Source: Halichoerus grypus
Lineage: Eukaryota > Chordata > Mammalia > Carnivora > Phocidae
Assembly: GCF_964656455.1 (NCBI RefSeq)
Contig: NC_135714.1
Span: 62,645,850-62,709,849 of the forward strand
DNA length: 64,000 bases
Direction of reading: 5' to 3'
The notes beneath the pieces are model-generated. The model was not told the DNA's origin. It did no database searches and saw only the letters and a list, made by a program, of their open reading frames with translations. Position numbers and translations under genes: made by a program. Positions 13,001-25,000 of this stretch are shown piece by piece (position 1 is the stretch's first letter; every line of letters begins with the position of its first letter).

Positions 13001-16000
13001 TTATTTATTTATTTATTAGAGAGCAAGCGAGAGAGAAACAGCATGAGAGGGGAGAGGGTCAGAGGGAGAAGCATGCTCCCCGCTGAGCCGGGAGCCCGAT
13101 GTGGGACTCGATCCCAGGACTCCGGGATCATGACCTGAGCCAAAGGCAGTCACTTAACCAACTGAGCCACCCAGGCGCCCCTCGGAAGCACTTTAAAGGA
13201 AGCCATGAAGTCACTCACTTCCTCACTGCCGTCAGGCACTGGAGGCTACCCGTCTCTGCTTTCCCCACCCCTGCTTCCCTTTGCTACCCCTGGGTGGGAA
13301 GCCTGCGGGCCGTGGCGATGGGGCGCCTTCTGTTTGCACTGGGCCCTGCCAGCCTATGGGAGAATCTGAGGCCCCTCGTGTTTGCCCTGGAGGGTCAGAG
13401 TGGTTAGCAGTCCTTGTCTCCAGCACCTTACCTGCTGTTTTCTGGGGCTGCCTTAACAGAGTTCCACAAACTGGGTGTTTTAAAACAAGAGAAATGTATT
13501 CTCTGACAGTTCTGGAGGCTGGAGGTCTGAAAGCCAGGTGTGGGAGGGCCATGCTTCCTCTGAAACCTGTAAGGGAGTCCTTCCTCACCTCTTCCAGCTT
13601 CTGGTGGTTTGCTGGCAATCTTTGGGGTTCCCTGGCTCGCAGCTGCACGGCCCCGATCTCTGCCTTCATGGTCACATCCCCTCCTGTGTGTCTCTGTCTT
13701 CAGCTGGTTGTCTCCTGAGGACACCTGTCATGTTGGATTCGGGGCCCACTCCATCCAGTATGACCTCAGCTTAACTAAGTACATTTCAATAAACGTATAT
13801 CCAAAGAAGGTCACAGTGTGCAGCATTGTGGGCTTGGCCTGCCACATATCTTTTTGGAGGGACACAATTCAACCCCTAACACTTGCCTCCTCTGACCCTA
13901 TTCCACCTCAGGGCCTTTTACAGTAAGCTTTCTTTGGTTTGGAAAAGCACATTTTACTAGAAAAACGGAATGAGAAGTCTCACATCTTCCAAGTTATGAT
14001 TGCTTTATTTCTTTATTTTTATTTATTTTTTTAGTCTACTCCATTTTTCCTTCTATCATAAACCCTCAAGACCCAGCAGACTGTTTGGACGTTGACCAGA
14101 GAGTGATCATTTCTCCTCAGCTCTTCAAGAGTTCCTGAGCCCTGGAAGTTTCTATGAGGCTTTGATTTAAAAGCTTAGTTTTTGGCTGTGGTCTCTGCAG
14201 GACTTTATGAAGTGATGCGTGATTTGGCTTCACCTCACCCTTGAGATGTACCTATAGCAGCAGCTATTCTTGCTCTGAAGCATTGGGCTTTAAATATGCT
14301 TCCTGTCAACAGGATTGGCGCCTTGTGTTTTTCTCTTTCATTCATTCTTCTGAATATGAATGCTTAACTTCTTGCAAACCCAGTACACTTTGCATGAAAA
14401 AAATGGGTGCAACCAGCTTTCATGGTCAAGGACAGACCGGCCTCTCGGCAGGGGGAAGGGGAGAGGGGAGGGGAGGTGGCAGCAGACAGCTTACCAGGCC
14501 CCCACTTGGCCACACCAATGACTTCAAGGCATCAGGTGCTCTGATGATCTCCAAAGGAGAGTTTTAGAAGATCAGAGAAAGGGGCGCCTGGGGGGGCTCA
14601 GTCGGTTAGCGTCTGCCTTCGGCTTGGGTCATGATCCCGGGGTCCTGGGAGCGAGCCCCACGCAGGGCTCCCTGCTCAGCGGGGCGTCTGCTTCTCCCTT
14701 CCCCCCCCCCCCCCCCGTGCTCTCTGCCGCTATTTCTGTCTCTCTCTCTCTCTCTCTCAAATAAATAAAATCTTTAAGAAAAAAAAAGATCAGAGAAAAC
14801 TATTGACATGAAGATGGTTCAAATGAGATGCAGCCTAGCTTAGTAATCAGAAGCAGAGGCTGATGAGACTGACCACTTGCTGGCTGTGTGAACTTGGGCA
14901 AGTTACTTAAGCATCAGTTTTATCATCTGTAAATAGGAGGTTTTACATCTGCCTTACAAGTCTTTTGTGAGGATTGAATGAGCTAATGCAGGAAGCGTGC
15001 TTAGCACAAGACTTGGCACACAGTAAGTAGCAACAATTTTTTTAAAGATTTTACTTACTTACTTACTTAGAGCAGGGGGAGGAGTAGAGGCAGAGGGAGA
15101 GGAAGCGGGAAAGAATCCCAAGCAGACTCCACACTGAGCAGGGAGCCTGATGCAGGGCCTGCTGTCATGACCCTGAGATCATGACCTGAGCCGAAACCAA
15201 TAGTCGGACGCTCAACCGACTGAGCCACCCCGGCATCACAAGTAGCAACAATGATTAATGTCAAGAGCTCCTGTTAGTTTCCCCACTCCCTTTATTTAGA
15301 GATTGCTTGCTTTAATTTATTTTCCAACTGGTTTCAGGATCATTGTTCCTTTGGGGGCATCTGAAGGTCAAGTTTGGAAAAAAAGGAAAGCAACTTAAAG
15401 TGTTTACCGGATGCTGATGGAAATCTGATCAAACGTGATTTTTTGGAAAAATAAAAACTTTGCTAAGTATTTGTGTCCCACACTAGCATGACACTTTGTT
15501 AGGGAGTTAGGGTTAGTGCAAACAGATGAAGTCAAGCACTGATTAGTAGTTTAAATGTTAAGGAAGGAAGCCTGCAACGAAGCAGGCCACGCAAATAGTT
15601 TTGTCTGTCTGTAAAAATGCCAACATTCCTGAAACAATGAGCTCATCGTCAAATTCTTCTTCCACCTCCCATAAAAGAATCTGTGACTTGTTTACTCATT
15701 TTGCTTTGGTTTTCTGGGCAGCTGAGAATGAAATAGAGAGTGGTTCTCAAACTTGAGCATGCATTAGAATCATCTGGAGGGCTTGTTAAAACGAAGATCC
15801 TGAGTCTTAGCCCCAGACCTGTTGACTCAGTAAGACTGGGGTGGGACCTGAGAATTTGCATCTCTAACAAGTTCCCAGGTGATGCTGCTGTGGCTGATCC
15901 AGTATCTTCTCTTCGAGAAACACTAGCATGGAATCCTGTGAAGCATTGTGATGTGGTAGAGAGCACAGGGCATTTTAGACACAATGGGTGGGTTCACATC

Positions 16001-19000
16001 CTTGGGCTGTCCTTAGTAGTGGAGTTATGGTAAGCAAATAATTTCTCTGAAATCGAGTTTCTTCCATTTTTTAATGGAAATAATAAAATCTACTTTGTTA
16101 AGGTCATTGTAAGACTGAAATAAGTTGTCTGTAAAGCACTTTGTTCACTGCCTGGCATGTGCTGGTTTAAAAGATTCTATTAATTTCTTTTACTATAAGA
16201 TTTTTCTCATAGGTCATGTAAATATTGTTGAATGTTGTGGGCAACCAAGTCTATCAACTGAATTATACTGCTTATTTAAATAACTGAAACAGTCTAAAAA
16301 TTTTCACCAAGATTCCATTTCAGAATTTCCATGCCATTTTTCAAGCTGGTGTGGGCGGGGGGGGCTTTTTTTCTTTTAATTAAACAAAGAGTTCCTCCAC
16401 ACTTAATTCACATAACGGACTGGGAATTTCAACCTTCTCTAATTGTGCGCATTGGAATTTCAGCATATTTTGATGTGTAGGTAGTAGAGGGCAGTGAAAA
16501 GGTCACGGCTAGAAAAGAAACCCTTTTCATGAGCTATTGGAATCTGACTGCAATTCTGTGTTCTTGGATTCAGAAGCAACCATGTAAATACCTGTGTGGC
16601 GCAAAATCACCAGGGAACTTCTTCAGCATGTAGAGTCTACCTTACTTCTGAAGAATATGTTCAATATGTCTAATGCAGGACCTGGGCATATGCATTTGAA
16701 AGAACTACCCTGGGTGCAAGACCCTACATTTCAAGAAAGACTAGGAATGGGCTGGAATGGTCATGGCTGTGTTCAAATTCAGATGCTACTGCTGACCTGG
16801 TTTCTGTGGGCTTGAGGGCAAATGCTCCAATCCTCTTAAACCTGGGTGTCTTCTATGTGCAACGGGCCACTCTTACTCCTCAGGGATGTTATGCAGGTTC
16901 TATTAACGCATCTGAAGTGTCTCACACAGTGCTGGCCATGAAGCACTCAAATGCTCCAATATTGGGGTGGTTCTTCTAAAATGCCAGACACATAAGGTGG
17001 ACAGATAAGATCAACATAAAAGTTCCGAGATGGGTAGAACTGAAATGAGGCCAGTTGACTCTGGGAACCCATAAAATATTTATTAAGCCTCAGAGAAAGA
17101 GGATTCTCCAAAGATCATGTGGAAGTGACTGATTTCTAATAGGTGCCTTTAGATCAGACACATTCACAACTAGTTTCTAACCTGTTATAATCACTCTTGT
17201 AGAATGAAAACTATTTTGGATGCTTTAAGATTAAACAGTGTTTGGTTGTATTAAAGTGAATTGTTCAACCTCATCTATTGAATCAGCAGCCTATCATTTT
17301 TTATTGGGCCAGAACATTAACTTTCTGTTCACTTTAATGTGACAAGATAATGTCCTGTCATGAAAATATTAAACCCTTCAGGAGAGCCTAAATGAAGCCG
17401 TATTAGCCCAAGACAACAGAGCCTATATTATTCAGCAACAGGATAGGAAAATCAGTTTACAAAGAAAACACCATTACTGTAAAGACATGTTTTTCTTCAG
17501 AGTGAGGAAATGCCATATAAATATATGTTCCCTTGCATTTGTCTCAGCATCTTTGTGGCTGTTCTGTAGTCTCTTAAGCAGTTTTAAGAGATTTTATTCT
17601 TTCCGTAAGATGGTCTTTCCCAGCTTACTGACATGTTTCTAATTTTTGTGTTTAAAATTACTGTCGTGGCATTTTTTATTTCCATGTTGCTCCTGAAGAT
17701 CCATGTCAGTGGAGCTTTCAGAAGGGAATTTATCAGCTGCAAGTACACATTTGTTGAACAAGGCTTGAGAACAGGCAGTCCTAATGGGGTTTCCATTCGT
17801 GGATCCATTGGTGTAGGCTTCCCCAAGGACAGTGGTCAGCATTAATTAAAGCATCTTAAAGTCTGCAAACCAGTTACTTCTGTGTGAGTTGCAGTGAAGA
17901 ACTTTGAGTTATCACTTGAAAACAAAGAGGATACAGGAAATTCTCACTTTCTCATTGTTTTTGTGCAGAGGCCAATTTAAAGCAAATATTCTGGGGCGCC
18001 TGGGTGGCTCAGTCGTTAAGCGTATGCCTTCGGCTCAGGTCATGATCCCAGGGTCCTGGGATCGAGCCCCGCATCGAGCTCCCTGCTCAGAGGGAAGTCT
18101 GTTTCTCCCTCTCCCTCTGCTGTTCCCCCTGCTTGTGCTCTCTCTCTCTCAAATAAATAAAATCTTTAAAATAAGATAAAATAATAAAGCAAATAATCTT
18201 CAGAGTCACTGGGATTAGCCCAATTTATTGCTCTAGAGAATAACTATTTGTATTTCTCATCTCTTACACAAGGGGAGAAAGGAGAGGCCTTTTTGTATAT
18301 GTGGCAGATGTCATTTTGCTCACATGTCTGGAGACGAGAGTCTCCTGAACCACTCCTTAAGGGAAAGGATGGTGTTGCCAATTAAGAGTTTGTTACGCTT
18401 CCAACGTGCATGCATGAATGTATGTAATGCAAACAAAGAGGTCATTTTGAACTAGTGGCACTTTCAGATATTTCCTTCCAGGTTGGACACCGAGGGACAA
18501 TGCACGATTATCCGGGCTTCAGCCCATCAGTGGATGCTGAAGCGATTCGCAAGGCAATCAGAGGAATCGGTGAGTACTGCTCTGCAATTGCTCTCTTCAC
18601 GTTGAAGCAAATCAGGAAAGTTACAATTTAAAAGTGCATTGGTTCAATTTGCCCAAGTTGGCTTCCTCGACTGGAGAAATTGTAAGGGACTTTTTTAAAA
18701 ATTGTGAAATAGTGGGGCACCTGGGTGGCTCAGTCAGTTAAGTGTCCAACTGTTGATTTTGGCTCAGGTCATGATCTCGGGGTCATGAGATCAAGCCCTG
18801 CATCAGGCTCCACACCTGGCGTGGAGCCTGCTTAAGATTCTCTCTCTCCCACTCCCTCTGCCTCTCCCCCACCCGCCCTAAAATAAATAAATAAAAATTA
18901 TGAAATAATGAGGAAAAAATGCATAGGGTACCCAATTTTATTAAATCTTAGTATTTGCCATATTTACTTACTGTGAAACAGTACATCACCATCACTACTA

Positions 19001-22000
19001 CCAACAGTGATCATCATAATAAATCATTACAGATACCGTTCTGCTGATTCTTCCTGGATCTCTTTCCCACCATGTTTCCTAGAGACAAAACACCATCCTA
19101 AAGTAGAGTTTATTCCCATGAAACTTTTAATTCCATAACTACATATGTATGTACATATAGTTTGCATGGTCTCAAACAGTATAAATTAGAATGATACTCA
19201 GTATTATATGCCTGCAACTTCTTTTTATCCCTTAACATTTTGTTTTTGAGATTTATCCATGTTGATATGTTTAGCTCTAGTTCATTAACTTCACTTGCAT
19301 AGTAGTCTATTGAATTATTATATTGTAAGATGGGATATTGATGGAACATTTCAATTACCTACAATTCTTTTCTATTACAGTATAAAAATGCTGCATTGAA
19401 TATTCCTGCTTATGTCTTATGCACATTTGCTTCCATTTCTCTAGAATATAACAAATGGAATTTCGAGGTTGAAGATGTTTATCTTCAAATTAACTAGAAA
19501 TTTTGCCAGGGCGCCTGGGTGGCTCAGTTGTTTAAGCGACTGCCTTCGGCTCAGGTCATGATCCTGGAGTCGTGGGATGGAGTCCCGCATCAGGCTCCCT
19601 GCTCAGCGGGGAGTCTGCTTCTCCCTCTGACTCTCCCGCCTCTCATGCTCTCTTTCTATCATTATCTCTCTCAATAAATAAATAAAAATCTTTAAAAAAA
19701 AAAAAGAAATTTTGCCTTCATCTCAGGTCATGATCCCAGGGTCCTGGGATCTCTAAAATGCTCTCTAAAATGAATGTGCTCTCTAAATGCAGCAAACTGC
19801 TCTCTAAAATGAATGTGCAAATGAGCATTCCTACCAGCAGTACGGTATCTGTGAGACTTACTCTTACTCCATGTTCTCCCCAGTACTTGCTAAGGTCACA
19901 CTCTTCTGTTTTCCTAATTGAGTGGGTCTAAAATTGAATCTCATCCTGTATGTATGTTTGCTTCCTCTCTCCTTCCCATCCTCCATGACTGATATGGCTG
20001 AGTCTCCTTTCTTGTTCATCTGCTTCTACCATGAATTATGTCTTCCTATCTTTTATCCATTTTTCAGTTGGATTGTCTTCTTCATGATTGGGAAGATTGT
20101 TTTTTATAAATTCTGGATACAAATTTAAAAAAAAATTACAATCCATGAAAATATCTTCTCCTAGTCTGTGGTTTTCTTTTAACATTGGTTATAGTAACCT
20201 ATATTGCCTAGAAATTTTAAATTTCAGGGAAATCAAGTTTACTAATATTTTTCCTACATGTCTTTTCTATAATGAGCTCATAAAGATATTCTCCTGTATT
20301 TTCTCCCCAGAGTTTTACAGTCTTATTTTTCACTTTGGGATTTTCAATCTACCTGGAATTAACGTTTGTGTAAGCTATTTAAAGGTATCTAATTTTGTTT
20401 TATCCCATGTGGCTGGTTGATTGTCCCAGCACAATTTATTGAAGAACACCTCCTTCACACACTGATCAGTAGTGCCGCATTGTCTTTTAAGTTTCTCTAT
20501 GTTTCTGCTCCATTGGTCTGTTTGCCCATCCCTGTCTCCATATCACATTGTCATAATTACTATTCTAATTTTATAATTAGTGTCTAGTAAGGCAAGAGCT
20601 TTTCTTGGCCCTTTACCCCCTCCCCCCTCCCTGAATATTAGGGTCAGTTTGTCAAGTTCCATGAAATATACTCTTCGGATTTTTATATCAGTGTAATACT
20701 ATCTTGTTTCTGTCATTTGGATTTTTTTTTTTTCCTGTTTTTAAATGACAAGTATTTCTTCTTATCCCTATGCCTTCCCTATTCTCCATGTTGAGTAGAT
20801 TGTTCCATGAGGTTAATGTCAAATTGAATGAAATAATAGTCTTACATTCTATTGCTTGTCTTTTTTTCTTAACATTATGTTTCTTCACAAATTTTTGCAT
20901 GTTGGGTTGCAGACCTACTTTGAGATGCTTGTGAGGTCCATTACTGATGTGTTCTTAGTCCAGAACCAGGTGTCATAATGGTGTTTGCATTAGAGATGTG
21001 TCAAATCCAGTCTCTGAACCACAAGGCAGCTTGTTTTAGTTTCTGGTCTTTTTTTTTTTTTAGACACTATTTATTTATTTGACAGAGAGAGACACAACGA
21101 GAGAGGGAACACAAGCAGAGGGAGAGGGAGAGGGAGAAGCAGGCTTCCCGCGGAGCAGGGAGCCCGATGCAGGGCTCGATCCCAGGACCCTGGGATCATG
21201 ACCTGAGATGAAGGCAGACACTTAACGACTGAGCCACCCAGGCACCCCTAGTTTCTGGTCTTGAGCATGTGCAAAACTAAGAGATAAAGAACCTTCTAGC
21301 ATACACACTTCAAGCAACTGTCAGGAGTGGTTATATCTGAAGTCTTGGCGCATAGGGCATAGAGATGTCGAGAAGGGGTAGAAAATTACAACAGAGACTT
21401 GAGACAGTAGCTAGACCCTATTGAGCAGGTGTATGAGCGAAGGGGCTTGAGCTTCATCATGAAGGTTACAGAGAGCCATTAGGATTTCACCCAAGGGATT
21501 GACATGATCAGGCACATTTTAAAGAATTTACTGGGGCAATCATGCATGGTATGAATTGTAAGGGGGCCAAATCAGGAGGCTATTGAAGTTTCTAGGTATA
21601 GTATGCTGTGTGCACAGGGGCAGAGGAGAGGACAAATTCAAGAGATGCAGATGATTGCTACAATGTAGGGAGTGAAGAAAAGAAAGGAGTATAGGATGAC
21701 TGCCAGGACTTTTGGTTTGATGACTATATCCATAGTGATGTCATCGATGAGGGAACATAGAATGAGAGACGAGTTAGAGAGGAAAGAGAATGAATTCCAC
21801 CAGGATCATCTGAGTTTGAGATGCTGCATGTGCACTTGGAGGTGCTTAGGCGTGCGCCAACACGGAGGCCATCAGAGGTTCAAATCGCTCATCGGACTCA
21901 TGCGACACAGCTGGGCTTTGATCTAGTTTTGTGTTTACTAGAAGAATGCAGGACCGGAGTTACGGGGGAGCAGTGCCCCTCACTGGGAGGCCCAGCAGCT

Positions 22001-25000
22001 AACCAAATTCTCAGTTTGTTTTGCCCCATCCCTGATGTAGAATGTGTACCATGGCCACTGGCATGTGTAGCCAAGGTGTGTGGGGGTCACCTCAACTCAC
22101 AGAAGTTGAGCCATTCTAATCACGCGGCCCAAGGCTCACAAGCCAACCCACAGCTCCCCAACCAGGGGGAGTCCTCTGCTGCCAAGGAGGCAGGCACAGC
22201 TTCCCACGCTAGCTTCATACTTTAATTACCAAGAAAATTGTGACCTTGAGGGCATTCTCAAGCAGGCCAGCATCAGCCCTTTACTTAGAACAGGTGCTTA
22301 AGTATATGGGTCTGGGATGCCTGAAGGAGGTACGGATCAGAGAGGGAAATAAATGTTTTAGAGTCAGAGATTTGGGTTCACATTCTTGCTACACCACTTA
22401 AAAGCTGCATGACTTTGGCACATGAGATAACCTCTCTAAATATTAGTGTTTTCATCTTTGGAACAGCTTAATCATCACCCAGTGCCCACAGTTTCTGTGA
22501 ATATTAACTGTGACAATGACTAAAAGGGGCCTAGAATATGGCAGGTTCTCAATACATGTCAGTTCCTTTTTTCTAGAGAAAAAAATAATTTGATATCAAG
22601 TATGGCGATAGAGAGATAAAAGGTGATAAGACAGTAACTGAATCTCTCATAAGGGTGAAAAAAACCCAGCTCAAAAGAAGCATATTCCTGGGGCACCTGG
22701 GTGGCTCAGTTGTTAAGCGTCTGCCTTCTGCTCAGGTCATGGTCCCGGGGTCCTGGGATTGAGCCCCACATCGGGCTCTCTGCTGAGCAGGAAGCCTGCT
22801 TCTCCCTCTCCCACTCCCCCTGCTTTTGTTCCTTCTCTCACTGTCTCTCTCTGTCAAATAAATAACTAAAATCTTAAAATAAAAAAAAAAAGCATATTCC
22901 TTGCCCTACTCCCTCTGTCTGATATAGAGAGAGGAATATTTGGACAATGATTATTCCCTCCCCCCGCCACCCAAACTCTCCAAAGTTAATTTTCTTTTCC
23001 AAAAGCCTGGCAAAGAAATAGAGATTCCAACCTGGTAAGAACCTGGAAATTAAAAACCAAAATGCCTTCCTGTCTGCATTTGTTTCAAACCATTAATTGT
23101 TTTTTCTTTTGTTCACAACAGATATTAAGCATCTTTGGGTTGATGGTGAGTAAAATTATTTTCGTTTCATTTAGGAACCGACGAGAAAACGCTCGTCAAC
23201 ATTCTGACTGAAAGGACGAACGCACAACGTCAGCTGATTGTTCAGGAATATCAAGCAGCATATGGAAAGGTACAATTTGATTAACGTAACAGCCAGTAAA
23301 GAGCTAATCACTATGGATCAGGGATGCTCCGCCATGATTACACCAAAGATCTTTTGTTTCAGGCCGAGTGTAACAGAAAGTACCCTGTGTATCCATCCAG
23401 TCAGCAGCCTGGCGTGTGAGTCCTGGTTTGCCCTTAACAGGCTGAACGGCCTTGCTCATGTTATTTGATCTTTCTGGGCCTTCATTTTTTCACCTGTTGG
23501 ATAAGGAGGATTGTTTTAAAGAGAGACCGGTGGCTTTAAATGAGGAATGATTCGGATATCTGGCAATGTCTTGAGACATTTTGATTTTCACACCTGGAGG
23601 GAGAGAGACGGATGTTTCTGGAATCTGGTGGGTGGAGGTCCGGGATGCTGCTAAAGATCTTGCAATGCAGAAGATGGCCCACACAACAAAGAATTATCTG
23701 ACCAACTAACTGATAGATCCTGTCTCAGATCATCTTTAATTTCTCTTCCAACTCTAAAATATCTTTGCAATTGTAGATTTAATTCATTCAGCACATGAAA
23801 ACTTACTAAGTAGCAGAAACTATACAGGAACTATACAAGAACATTTGGTGGTTGTTTTCCACATGGCGTATTTGTTCAATAATAAACTACTCTGTGTCAG
23901 GAATGGGGTATTACTCCATGTCAGGAGATATCCTAGACATTGGGGATTCACTGGTCTAAAAAGCAGATCCTTCTTTTTATCATGGAGCTACCATTTTATT
24001 AGGAAGATAAGAAGTAAATAAAATATTTAGATATTAGTAAGTGTTATGAAAGAATTAAAATGGGATGATAGGGCAGAGAGTAGCTGCTGAATGGCTCCTT
24101 GAAATAGGGTGGTAAAGGGCGCCTGGGTGGCTCAGTTGGTTGAGCGACTGCCTTCGGCTCAGGTCATGATCCTGGAGTCCCTGGATCGAGTCCCGCATCG
24201 GGCTCCCTGCTCGGCAGGGAGCCTGCTTCTCCCTCTGACCCTCCCCCCCTCTCATGTGCTCTCTCTCTCTCTCATTCTCTCTGTCTCAAATAAATAAATA
24301 AAATCTTTAAAAAAAAAACAAAAAACAAACTATTAGAAATAGGGTGGTAAAGACATATCAGTGAGGGGGGTCACCTTACTCTCAACTAAAACTAAACAGT
24401 ACTAAGGATTCTGCCTTACTCGATCTGGGGAAGAGCATTTCAGACAGAAGTCACAGCACACGCAAAAGCCCTGAAGCAAAAACAAGCTGGGACTATTTAA
24501 GAAACAGAAGACTTCTAATATGGCAGGAGTATGGAGAATAAGGGGAGCAGATGGAAGAGATGAGGTTGGAGAGGGGGTTAGAATATGCTGGGCCTTGGGG
24601 TCTTGGTACAGTTTAGGTTTTATTCTAAGAATAATAGAGAATCATTGGAAGTCTGTAAGCAAGGGAATACTAGAAGCTACTTTATATTTGCAAAAGACTG
24701 TTTTAACTTCTGTGGCTCACAAACTGTGGAGGGGAAAGAGTGGTAGCAGCAGTCAGGCTGTTGAGACCAGGTGAGAACCGAGAGGGTGTAGAGACCATCC
24801 AAAGGCAGCTCAGGCATCACCTCCTGACAGTGTCCTCCAAGCCCCCGACCCCATCAAGACACCCTTCTTAATATTTAACCTTCACACTTTATCAGATACT
24901 TAACATATTATATTGACATTTTATCGTGGAACATTTCTGGTTTTCCTGTTAGGGCAGAATCTCCGAGGAATGAAGACTGTGTCTAACTCACCTGTAAATG

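Larger units (their letters stand above)
18900..20900 (-). mobile_element. Old L1 (L1M group), antisense, with nested SINE
   Basis: Antisense L1 motifs: TTGAGATTTATCCATGTTGA, TTTTCAGTTGGATTGTCTTCTTC, TGGTTGATTGTCCCAGCACAATTTATTGAA, CCATTGGTCTGTTTGCC. All frames are broken. CAN-SINE at 19508 was inserted later. Edges are approximate. Confidence 0.75.
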
